Shown one piece after another: positions 27,539 through 35,017 of a DNA stretch of 55,383 nt; position 1 is the first letter of the stretch; each line of letters begins with the position of its first letter. This stretch comes from Candidatus Hydrogenedens sp. (GTDB taxonomy: Bacteria; Hydrogenedentota; Hydrogenedentia; Hydrogenedentales; CAITNO01). The DNA lies in NCBI GenBank assembly GCA_012522755.1, contig JAAYJV010000097.1, positions 1-55,383 of the forward strand. Direction: 5' to 3'. The notes beneath the pieces were generated by a model. It ran no database searches, was not told the origin of the DNA, and saw only the letters and a program-made list of their open reading frames with translations. A program made the translations under genes and the position numbers.

Positions 27539-27872
27539 ATATAAGCGGTCAATGGGTGTTGATGGATACTCATCGAGAAAGCCGTCTTGCGGAGATGTTA
27601 ACGGCATATTTTCTGTCAGAGGCGGATGGTTGCCAGAAGGCAAGATGACCGCTTCCACCACTCAAGAGCGGAGCTGTTCAACAGCTTGGTTCCACGCATA
27701 AACCATGCTGTCAGATCGGGGGCCCGCCCTTTTTATTGTGCCTGGGAGACACATGGGGGACCGTGGTCACCACAGTCTTTATGCCCGCATATTCATACAG
27801 CTTGTTAGCCAGGCCGGTCCGGGGAATTGTACCGGGCTTCACAATGCTGACGGGTATTATAATACAATTGCT

Positions 27873-28802
27873 CTAAAATTGAAAAAGCGGTGTGGACAGA
27901 TAACGTTCGCCGGAGTCCGGAAGAACAACCACAATGGTTTTCCCTTCGTACTCGTCGTTTCTGGCCAGACGCAATGCGGCCGCAGCTGCGGCACCACTGC
28001 TGATTCCGCAGATAATGCCCTCTTCTTTAGCGAGGCGTCGAGCCATCTCAAAAGATTTTTCATCTGAAATGGTCTCTACTTTATCAATAAGGCTCAGATC
28101 GAGAACCTCAGGGATGAATCCGGCTCCTATCCCCTGGATTTTATGTTTGCCTGGTTTTTCGCCCGAGAGCACAGCGGAATTGACCGGTTCCACGGCCACA
28201 CATTCAATTTGTTTTTTCCTGACTTCTTTGATATAGCGCCCTGTGCCTGTAATGGTGCCGCCTGTTCCGACGCCGGCCACAAGCACATCAATTTCGCCCA
28301 TGGTATCTTCCCAGATTTCAGGACCCGTTGTCTTGAAATGGGCCAGTGGGTTCGCCGGGTTTTTGAATTGCTGAGGCAAAAAGAATTCCGGGTTTTCCTC
28401 GGCGATTTGTTCAGCCGTGCTGATGGCACCGGGCATGCCTTTTTCACCGGGAGTCAGCACCAGTTCCGCACCAAAAGCTTTCAGCATGGCACGCCGTTCC
28501 ATACTCATGGTATCCGGCATGGTGAGGATCAGTCTGTATCCTCTGGCTGCTGCGACAAAGGCCAGTGCAATCCCTGTATTTCCGGAAGTGGGCTCAACAA
28601 TGGAGCCGCCCGGTTTCAGAAGCCCCTTTTCTTCAGCATCCCAGACCATCTGTGCGCCGATACGACATTTGACGGAAAATGCGGGGTTGCGCCCTTCAAT
28701 TTTTGCGAGCACCTGTGCCGCTTTGGAATCGGCCGTAACTTTATTGAGTCGTACCAGCGGAGTCTTGCCTATGGACAAGCTGTTGTCTTGAAAGAATGCC
28801 AT
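27873..28802 (-). CDS. cysK: Cysteine synthase (O-acetylserine sulfhydrylase)
   Basis: The 309-residue PLP enzyme makes cysteine from O-acetylserine and sulfide. It has IGKTPLVRL near the N-terminus, the PLP lysine K45 in [11 protein letters not shown], the substrate loop [11 protein letters not shown] (70-80), the phosphate loop [12 protein letters not shown] and the C-terminal [11 protein letters not shown]. The SVKCR instead of SVKDR around the lysine is a small deviation. It is divergent from argC, and the shared gap holds overlapping palindromes. Confidence 0.94.
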   Translation of the reverse strand: MAFFQDNSLSIGKTPLVRLNKVTADSKAAQVLAKIEGRNPAFSVKCRIGAQMVWDAEEKGLLKPGGSIVEPTSGNTGIALAFVAAARGYRLILTMPDTMSMERRAMLKAFGAELVLTPGEKGMPGAISTAEQIAEENPEFFLPQQFKNPANPLAHFKTTGPEIWEDTMGEIDVLVAGVGTGGTITGTGRYIKEVRKKQIECVAVEPVNSAVLSGEKPGKHKIQGIGAGFIPEVLDLSLIDKVETISDEKSFEMARRLAKEEGIICGISSGAAAAAALRLARNDEYEGKTIVVVLPDSGERYLSTPLFQF

Positions 28803-28892
28803 GAATATACTCCCTGATCCTGGTTGCAGTCCTTTTGCCGGGAGGTATAATTCTCCGGAAAAGCTGTCGCTGCTTTAAAATAAGAGTATTCC

Positions 28893-28914
28893 TACTATAT
28901 CACTAGTATTAGTG
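28893..28914. promoter_or_regulatory. Overlapping palindromes in the cysK-argC gap, candidate operator
   Basis: TACTA-N6-TAGTA (28893-28908) overlaps CACTA-N4-TAGTG (28901-28914), both perfect inverted repeats. They lie about 90-110 bases upstream of the cysK start and 155 bases before argC. Dyads of this kind bind dimeric regulators such as Rrf2-family cysteine repressors. No regulator gene is next to it, so the identity is open. Confidence 0.45.
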
Positions 28915-29069
28915 GAAATGCAAAACAAAGGGAGCCTGGAGCAGCCCGGGATTTAAAGTTGAATGCCTTTGCGGCTCTCTATATAATTGAGCGGGAGGCC
29001 GGGGATTATTCAATGAAATGTGTATCAAAACCCAATGCAGGTGATGCCAACCTCAGACAAGGATCAGTC

Positions 29070-30083
29070 ATGATTAACGTGGGTATTGTAGGTGCAACAG
29101 GCTACGGAGGCCGGGAATTGCTCCGGTTGCTCTGTGCCCATCCCCAAGCCAGGATTACGGCCGCAGCCTCCACCAGTGTTTCCGGAGATCCCCTGGCGGA
29201 AGAGTTGCCCGCTTTCAAAGGTCTTATTGATCTTGAATTTGAAACTTTTGATGCCGACTCACTGGCCAAACGCTGCGATGTCGTCTTTGTAGCTGTTCCC
29301 GGCAAGGCGAGCATGGCCCCTGTGGCCGCTCTCCATGAGGCCGGGGCCCGTGTGATTGATATTGGCCCCGATTTCCGTCTCCGGGACTTGAGCCTTTTCG
29401 AGCGGTATTACGGGGTGTCCCATACAGCACCCGAATTGGTTGAAAAAGCCGTATACGGTTTCCCGGCCTGGTATCGGGAATCCATCGCCGAGGCGGATAT
29501 CATCGCTGTGCCCGGCTGCTATCCGGCAAGCATACTCACTCCCCTGCGCCCGCTGGTGGATGCGCCTGTGTCTTCCGTGCCTCTGGTCGTTGACAGTGTA
29601 TCCGGAATTTCCGGAGCGGGCAAGTCACCATCCCAGGCCTTTCATTTTCCCGAGATGAATGAAAACCTGAAGGCCTATAAAATCGGCAATCACCAGCATA
29701 TCCCGGAAGTGGAGCAGGAGTTGCTCAACCGATTCATGGTTCAATTCACACCCCACGTCGGGCCGCTGACCCGTGGTATTCTGACAACAATCACCCTCCG
29801 GCCGAAAACACTCTTTGATCCCGCTCCCTTCTACAACTGTTATGAAAAGGAACCCTTCATCCGTGTGTTGGGCGAAGGCAAACTCCCTGATATCAACCAG
29901 GTGCGGGCTTCCAACTTCTGTGACTTCGGCTGGGTCTGTGACAAGAGAACGGGCAACATCATTCTCGTCAGTGCCATTGACAACCTTCTGGGCGGCACAG
30001 CGGGCATGGCTGTTCAGTGTATGAACATCCGTTTCGGATTGGAAGAGACAGCCGGTTTGAAATGGGCGGGGATGACACCATGA
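29070..30083 (+). CDS. argC: N-acetyl-gamma-glutamyl-phosphate reductase
   Basis: The 337-residue enzyme catalyses the third step of arginine synthesis. It begins MINVGIVGATGYGGRELLRLL with the NADP-binding loop, and has the catalytic cysteine C150 in VPGCYPAS and the conserved HHHIPE-like region as GNHQHIPEVEQ. The frame is open to 28959, but the ATG at 29070 has AAGGA upstream and matches the family start. The stop overlaps the argJ start by four bases (30080-30083). Confidence 0.94.
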   Translation: MINVGIVGATGYGGRELLRLLCAHPQARITAAASTSVSGDPLAEELPAFKGLIDLEFETFDADSLAKRCDVVFVAVPGKASMAPVAALHEAGARVIDIGPDFRLRDLSLFERYYGVSHTAPELVEKAVYGFPAWYRESIAEADIIAVPGCYPASILTPLRPLVDAPVSSVPLVVDSVSGISGAGKSPSQAFHFPEMNENLKAYKIGNHQHIPEVEQELLNRFMVQFTPHVGPLTRGILTTITLRPKTLFDPAPFYNCYEKEPFIRVLGEGKLPDINQVRASNFCDFGWVCDKRTGNIILVSAIDNLLGGTAGMAVQCMNIRFGLEETAGLKWAGMTP

Positions 30084-31288
30084 AGCCGCTGACTAACGGT
30101 CTTTGCGCCGCTGCAGGATTCCGAGCCGGTGCAGCCGCCGCCGGAGTGAAAAAGGCTGGAACAACCCGCCTGGACTGTGCTCTCATCGTCAGTGATCGTC
30201 CCTGTCAGGTGGCCGGTGTCTTCACGACGAACCGGGTCTTTGCCGCTCCGGTGAAATACTGTCGTGAAATATGTGCGAAGGGACAGGCCCGCGCCTTTCT
30301 TGTCAACAGCGGCAATGCCAACGCCTGTACGGGAGATCAGGGCTATGCGGACACCCTGGCCATGGCGGCCCGGGCCGGGACCTTGCTCTCTATTCCGGCT
30401 GAAGAGATCTGTGTGAGCAGTACGGGAGTTATCGGCGTGCCCATGCCTCTGGATCGGGTCATGAAAGGGATTGAAGGCTGTGTGGCGGCTCTTTCCACAG
30501 AAGGAAGCGCCCAGGCTGCTCAGGCCATCATGACGACCGATACACGCCCTAAAGAACTGGCCTGTGAAGTGGCCCTTTCCTCCGGCACTGTCCGGATAGG
30601 GGGCATTGCCAAAGGTTCGGGCATGATTGCGCCGTCCATGGCCACAATGCTCGCTTTCCTGACAACTGATGCGGCCATTGACGCCCCCTTGCTTCAGAAG
30701 TTGCTCAAAGAGGCGGCCGACGACTCTTTCAACTGCATCTGTATTGACAACGATATGAGCACCAATGATTCCCTCATGATTCTGGCCAATGGCGCCTCGG
30801 GTACAGCAACTCTTCAGGAAGGAAGCGAAGACTGTCAGCGTTTTGCCGGAGCCTTGAAAGATCTTTGTGCTTCTCTGGCCCGCGAACTGGTGCTCGACGG
30901 TGAAGGAGCCACCAAATTCATCACCATTACAGTGGAAGGGGCGAAAGACCGTGCCTCGGCCCGGCAGATTGCGGCCACCATTGCCAGATCACAGCTCTGT
31001 AAAACCGCTTTTTACGGCTGTGACGCCAACTGGGGCCGTATCGTATGTGCAGCCGGTTATGCAGGTATACCTTTTGATGTGGACAGTACCGACCTTTATA
31101 TTCAGGGCGTTCATGTATTTCAGAACGGACGCCCCCTCCCGGACAAAGATGCGGAAGTGCAACCCCTCATGGCCGAGCCGAAACTTGCAGTGCGCCTCAG
31201 CCTTCAGGAAGGCACAGCCCGGGGACACTACTGGACTTCTGATCTGAGTACGGAATACGTTAAAATAAACGCCGACTATCGTACGTGA
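30080..31288 (+). CDS. argJ: Bifunctional ornithine acetyltransferase / N-acetylglutamate synthase
   Basis: The 402-residue proenzyme transfers acetyl from N-acetylornithine to glutamate, which lets the arginine pathway recycle acetate. It has GVFTTNRVFAAPV, LVNSGNANACTG, and the self-cleavage site KGSGMIAPSMATML with T189 as the new N-terminal nucleophile. FYGCDANWGRI is also typical. The ATG at 30080 overlaps argC. Presence of argJ implies the cyclic pathway, where argB is usually the regulated step. Confidence 0.94.
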   Translation: MKPLTNGLCAAAGFRAGAAAAGVKKAGTTRLDCALIVSDRPCQVAGVFTTNRVFAAPVKYCREICAKGQARAFLVNSGNANACTGDQGYADTLAMAARAGTLLSIPAEEICVSSTGVIGVPMPLDRVMKGIEGCVAALSTEGSAQAAQAIMTTDTRPKELACEVALSSGTVRIGGIAKGSGMIAPSMATMLAFLTTDAAIDAPLLQKLLKEAADDSFNCICIDNDMSTNDSLMILANGASGTATLQEGSEDCQRFAGALKDLCASLARELVLDGEGATKFITITVEGAKDRASARQIAATIARSQLCKTAFYGCDANWGRIVCAAGYAGIPFDVDSTDLYIQGVHVFQNGRPLPDKDAEVQPLMAEPKLAVRLSLQEGTARGHYWTSDLSTEYVKINADYRT

Positions 31289-31304
31289 ACAAAGGACCCC
31301 GCTT

Positions 31305-32183
31305 ATGCAGGAATTCATTAAAAAAGCGGAAGTGCTCATTGAAGCGCTTCCTTATATCCGCCAGTTTTTCGGTAAGACCGTGCTCATCAAATACGGCGGT
31401 GCGGCCATGCTAGACCCGGCCCTGCGCGCCTGCACCATCCAGGATATCGTCCTGATGCGCTATGTGGGCATGAACCCCATTGTCGTTCACGGCGGCGGCC
31501 CGGCCATCAACAGCATGCTGAAAAGACTGGATATTGAATCGCACTTTACCCCCCAGGGGCTCCGGGTGACTGATCCCGCCACCATGGAAGTGGTGGAGAT
31601 GACTCTGGCCGGCTCGGTGAACAAAGATATTGTCAATCTCATCAACTGTGCCGGTGGCGAAGCCGTGGGACTGTCGGGTAAAGACGGGCGTATGCTCTAT
31701 GCCCGAAAAAAACAATCGGAAAGTGGCGAAGACCTCGGTCAGGTAGGCGAGATCACCAGCGTGAATGTGCGGGTCCTCACAGCACTCTGCGACAGTGGCA
31801 TGATCCCTGTTGTGGCTCCCATCGCCACCGATGAAGAAGGGGGTACCTGGAACATCAATGCCGATACAGCGGCCGGTGATATCGCGGCCGCTGTCAAAGC
31901 GGAGAAACTCGTCTTTCTCACGGATACACCGGGTCTTCTCCGGGAAGTGGGCAAGCCTGAAACATTGATCAAACAGGTACATGCCAGTGAAGTGAAAACA
32001 CTCAAAGAAGAAGGGGTCATCGCCGGAGGCATGGCTCCCAAGATTGATGCCTGCATCAAAGCGTTGAACCATGGTGTCCGCCGGACACATATCATTGATG
32101 GCCGTGTGCCGCACAGCATGTTACTGGAAATATTCACAGACAAGGGATTGGGTTCTCTGGTCAGCCGCGACATAATGGAATAA
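31305..32183 (+). CDS. argB: N-acetylglutamate kinase
   Basis: The 292-residue enzyme phosphorylates N-acetylglutamate. K29 in LIKYGGAAM, HGGGP at 62-66 and WNINADTAAG are the expected substrate and ATP sites. It has an extra N-terminal helix (about residues 1-21, EFIKKAEVLIEALPYIRQF). Arginine-inhibited hexameric kinases carry such a helix, so feedback control by arginine is likely. It lies 16 bases after argJ and 21 bases before an exbB-like gene. Confidence 0.94.
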   Translation: MQEFIKKAEVLIEALPYIRQFFGKTVLIKYGGAAMLDPALRACTIQDIVLMRYVGMNPIVVHGGGPAINSMLKRLDIESHFTPQGLRVTDPATMEVVEMTLAGSVNKDIVNLINCAGGEAVGLSGKDGRMLYARKKQSESGEDLGQVGEITSVNVRVLTALCDSGMIPVVAPIATDEEGGTWNINADTAAGDIAAAVKAEKLVFLTDTPGLLREVGKPETLIKQVHASEVKTLKEEGVIAGGMAPKIDACIKALNHGVRRTHIIDGRVPHSMLLEIFTDKGLGSLVSRDIME

Positions 32184-32204
32184 AGAGAAGGAAACTGCAA
32201 GCAG

Positions 32205-32846
32205 ATGGATACAGACAGCTATTTTGTAAATATCATTATTCAGGGCGGCATTCTCATGTGGCCCATCATGATGTGTTCGGTTATCGGCCTGGCCATTATC
32301 ATCGAGCGTATTTTCGTGCTCCGGCGGGCCGACATTGACACCCGCGAATTCATGGATGTCATGCGACAGGTCCTCCGACAGAACAGGATCCGGGAAGCCA
32401 TAGAAATCTGTGATGAAACAGAGGCGCCTGTGGCACGCATTCTCAAGGCGGGCATCCTCAAGCACGACCGGAGCAAAGAGGACATCCGCGAAGCTATTGA
32501 AGATGCGGGACGCTTCGAAATTCCCCGGCTGGAACGGCATCTTTCCGCCCTGGCGACCTGTTCCACCATTGCCCCTCTGCTGGGCCTTCTCGGCACGGTT
32601 CAGGGTATGATCAAGGCCTTCAGTGAGATTCAGAACAAACGCGGCCAGGTCAATCCCAGCGATCTGGCGGAAGGAATCGGGAATGCCCTCATCACCACAG
32701 CCGCCGGGCTGACCGTGGCCATTCCCATTCTTGTCGTGCACAATTACTTTATCACCCGCGTGGATAACATGGTGCTTGAAATGGAACTGAGCGCTTCAGA
32801 GTTGATTGAACTCCTGACCCAGCATCAGGGCGACCGTGAGATTTAA
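32205..32846 (+). CDS. ExbB/TolQ-family proton channel protein
   Basis: The 213-residue protein has three membrane segments: about 12-34 (GGILMWPIMMCSVIGLAIIIE), about 120-140 (CSTIAPLLGLLGTVQGMI) and about 160-180 (ALITTAAGLTVAIPILVV). The two later segments hold the family motifs that form the proton path with ExbD. The complex uses proton flow to power TonB- or Tol-type work across the envelope. It is followed after two bases by exbD. The family does not tell ExbB from TolQ. Confidence 0.9.
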   Translation: MDTDSYFVNIIIQGGILMWPIMMCSVIGLAIIIERIFVLRRADIDTREFMDVMRQVLRQNRIREAIEICDETEAPVARILKAGILKHDRSKEDIREAIEDAGRFEIPRLERHLSALATCSTIAPLLGLLGTVQGMIKAFSEIQNKRGQVNPSDLAEGIGNALITTAAGLTVAIPILVVHNYFITRVDNMVLEMELSASELIELLTQHQGDREI

Positions 32847-32848
32847 CC

Positions 32849-33289
32849 ATGAAATTCAAACGTGATAACCGACGAAAAGTACAGGCCACGCTGGACATGA
32901 CACCGCTCATCGACGTGGTGTTTCAGCTGCTCATCTTTTTCATGGTCTCTTCCACCTTCGTGGTTCAATCTTCTGTTCCCATTGAACTGCCCGAAGCCGA
33001 AGGAGCCGACCAGCTGGAAAGCAAAGAGATGGCCATTACCCTGGTTTACGGCACAGGCGGCCCCGAGGACGGTGGTGAAATCTTTATCAACGATGTCTCC
33101 ATTACAAACTGGACACAATTGACACGGGCGCTGGTGGATCTTCGCGAGCGTGATCCTGAAGCTCTCGTGCTCATACGGCCTGATGCCCGCGTACCCACGG
33201 AGCGCCTGGTCAAAGTACTGGGTTTTGCCAACAGTGTGGGGATCAAAAACTATGGCATAGCAGCGACCTCTCCCGCGGCCGAGAGATGA
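32849..33289 (+). CDS. ExbD/TolR-family protein
   Basis: The 146-residue protein has a short cytoplasmic start, one membrane segment (about 17-38, MTPLIDVVFQLLIFFMVSS) with the essential aspartate D22, and a periplasmic domain with VLIRPDARVPTERLVKVLGFANSVGI, the typical ExbD/TolR fold. It partners with the ExbB-like protein encoded two bases upstream and a TonB-like protein just downstream. Confidence 0.9.
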   Translation: MKFKRDNRRKVQATLDMTPLIDVVFQLLIFFMVSSTFVVQSSVPIELPEAEGADQLESKEMAITLVYGTGGPEDGGEIFINDVSITNWTQLTRALVDLRERDPEALVLIRPDARVPTERLVKVLGFANSVGIKNYGIAATSPAAER

Positions 33290-33317
33290 TCCGCCCGGAT
33301 CGGACAGGGCCATTGTT

Positions 33318-34178
33318 ATGACAGAAATAAAAGCAGCGTATCCGGATCCCGCCCTTCAGCGGCGGAAACAACAGCGCACGAGTCGAAACCGCCTGTTGTG
33401 GGCGGCCGGCATCTCGCTGCTTTTTCATTTGTCCATGATCACCTTTTTTGAGATAGGGGTACGCTATCCCCGCGATGATATCCGCTTTTATCAGGTGCAG
33501 ATTGTTTCCGCACCGGAAAGTGCTCAGCCCCTTTCCGACGCCTCACCCCAGAGCGATGCACTGAGTCTGGGCCGTGGTGACAGCTACGATCTCCTTCCCA
33601 CCGTAGCCCTGCCTGTGGTGGAGTTTGCGGAGATGGAAAGGCTCCGGGTGCGCTATGACATGACTGCACCTCTGAGTGACCTGCCTGAGCAGGCTGTCTA
33701 CACTGACAGCTGGGCACGCTTCAGCTCCGAGTTGCAACGGATGAGCCGCTCTCTCCGTGACAGAGCCTTTTCTGATGGTGTTTCTCCGGAAGAGGCGCTT
33801 CCTGAACGTGAAGCCAAACGCCTTTATTTTCGCCCGGCCGCCGGCTTTGAAGCCTTTATCGAATGGACCGGCCCTCCCGACGACCGGAGCCTCCTTTTTT
33901 CACCGCCTTTGAAAGCCCTCTGGGACATCTCCTCACCCTGGCGGGGCAGACATCTTGAAATTGTTTTCCAGGTGGATCCCAGTGGACGTGTGGTGAATGT
34001 ATGGAGTCCGGAGGTGGAGGACGTGGACCTTGTCGATGAGATTCAGATGACCCTCCTCCAATACCGCTTTTCACCGCTTCCGGAATATGAAACAGGGGAG
34101 AGGGAAGAGGGACTGAGCCGCAGTGGCACTGATCAGTCCGGTGTTCTCTTCATCAAGGCATCGGAGGAGAGCACATGA
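33318..34178 (+). CDS. TonB-like energy-transducing protein
   Basis: The 286-residue protein has a basic start and a single membrane segment (about 26-45, LLWAAGISLLFHLSMITFF) with a histidine at the position where TonB keeps one. A periplasmic linker without the usual Pro-Lys repeats follows. The C-terminal segment 214-255 (FQVDPSGRVVNVWSPEVEDVDLVDEIQ...YRFSPLP) matches the TonB/TolA C-terminal pattern. It lies directly after exbB and exbD, which supports the role. The gene after it overlaps its end by four bases. Confidence 0.7.
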   Translation: MTEIKAAYPDPALQRRKQQRTSRNRLLWAAGISLLFHLSMITFFEIGVRYPRDDIRFYQVQIVSAPESAQPLSDASPQSDALSLGRGDSYDLLPTVALPVVEFAEMERLRVRYDMTAPLSDLPEQAVYTDSWARFSSELQRMSRSLRDRAFSDGVSPEEALPEREAKRLYFRPAAGFEAFIEWTGPPDDRSLLFSPPLKALWDISSPWRGRHLEIVFQVDPSGRVVNVWSPEVEDVDLVDEIQMTLLQYRFSPLPEYETGEREEGLSRSGTDQSGVLFIKASEEST

Positions 34179-34552
34179 TCCAGATTACCCTCGGTACGGC
34201 ACTCCTCATCTATGGTACCCTGATTATCGTGGGATTTGCAGTACTGTCCATTCTGGGCGAGCTCCGGGCCACAGGTGTTTACAGCAGCCTGGAAAAACAA
34301 TTCATGTGGCGTTGCATCTTTTGTAATTTTCTGTATCTTGACGAAGAAGCGGTGACCCTGTCCCAATGCCCGCGCTGTGGCAGTTTCAATAAATCCCGGG
34401 AGGCTCAGGATGAGACTGTGAGTGCCAGTCGTGAACAATGGGCACCCGAGACGCCTCAGGGACCGGCTGATCCCGCAGAAATGCCCCGCCGAAACCCATC
34501 ACGCAGAAAACGACCCGGCCAAACCCGTCGAGGACCCCGACGTCGCCGGTAA
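34175..34552 (+). CDS. Small membrane protein with zinc ribbon
   Basis: The 125-residue protein has one N-terminal membrane segment (about 5-27) and then a rubredoxin-like zinc ribbon with C47-x2-C50 and C65-x2-C68 (WRCIFCN ... SQCPRCGS). The tail is rich in Pro and Arg (RRNPSRRKRPGQTRRGPRRRR as short basic blocks), which could touch lipid or nucleic acid. I do not recognise the family. Its start overlaps the TonB-like gene by four bases, so it is probably made with that system. Confidence 0.7.
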   Translation: MIQITLGTALLIYGTLIIVGFAVLSILGELRATGVYSSLEKQFMWRCIFCNFLYLDEEAVTLSQCPRCGSFNKSREAQDETVSASREQWAPETPQGPADPAEMPRRNPSRRKRPGQTRRGPRRRR

Positions 34553-35017
34553 GGAATAGGGGTGGGCCACGTAGGGGCACGGCATGCCGTGCCCATTTCA
34601 ACTATGACCGAAAAGCCATGGGGGCCCATTCCTGGGAACGTCAATTTCCACATTGGCAGACAGCGTATGATGACATTGACATTTTGTAAACAGTGATGCG
34701 GTAACAGGTCTTTTGCTAAGCAATAACAAAATAAAAGCCTTTGTAAACTCTGAGTCTTTGTTCTCCCGTCAAGTGCATACATAAGTCATGGTCTTTTCCC
34801 GGGTGTCCTGCCAATGTGGAAATTGGCGTTCCCAGGCTGCGCGACCCAAGGTCTTTAATTCATCAGTGTTAATTCGTAGTTCTAAAGGGCGTTGTGTCGG
34901 TGTCATCTCTTCGTTCCTTGGCCCCGACTCAGCTCACAAAAAAAGCCCCTGCAAGCGCAGTGCCTGCAGGGGCCACAATTAACTCAGTAAGCTCTTTTCA
35001 GAGGTATGTGCTCAGTC
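34553..35017. repeat. Repeat-rich intergenic region between two convergent genes
   Basis: No gene is seen in these 465 bases. It holds a perfect 20-base palindrome GGGCACGGCATGCCGTGCCC (34575-34594). It also holds a 29-base inverted repeat with one mismatch (34631-34659 and 34808-34836, 148 bases apart) and a TTAATTCATCAG / TTAATTCGTAG pair at 34856-34881. The ppdK terminator is at the end. From memory the palindrome and the last pair resemble dispersed intergenic repeats of several bacteria; I could not check copy number. Confidence 0.6.
34938..34973 (-). terminator. Intrinsic terminator of ppdK
   Basis: On the minus strand GCCCCTGCA (34973-34965) pairs with TGCAGGGGC (34953-34945) around an 11-base loop, followed by seven T (34944-34938). 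It lies 45 bases after the ppdK stop. Confidence 0.9.

Larger units (their letters stand above)
27323..27872. other. Intergenic region with AT-rich half, no gene
   Basis: The part from about 27340 to 27560 is strikingly AT-rich compared with the genes around it and holds the response-regulator promoter and the direct repeats. The part from 27560 to 27872 has ordinary composition and lies downstream of cysK. It shows no convincing coding frame, RNA gene or terminator, only an AT-rich palindrome TATTATAATA near 27855. Confidence 0.6.
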
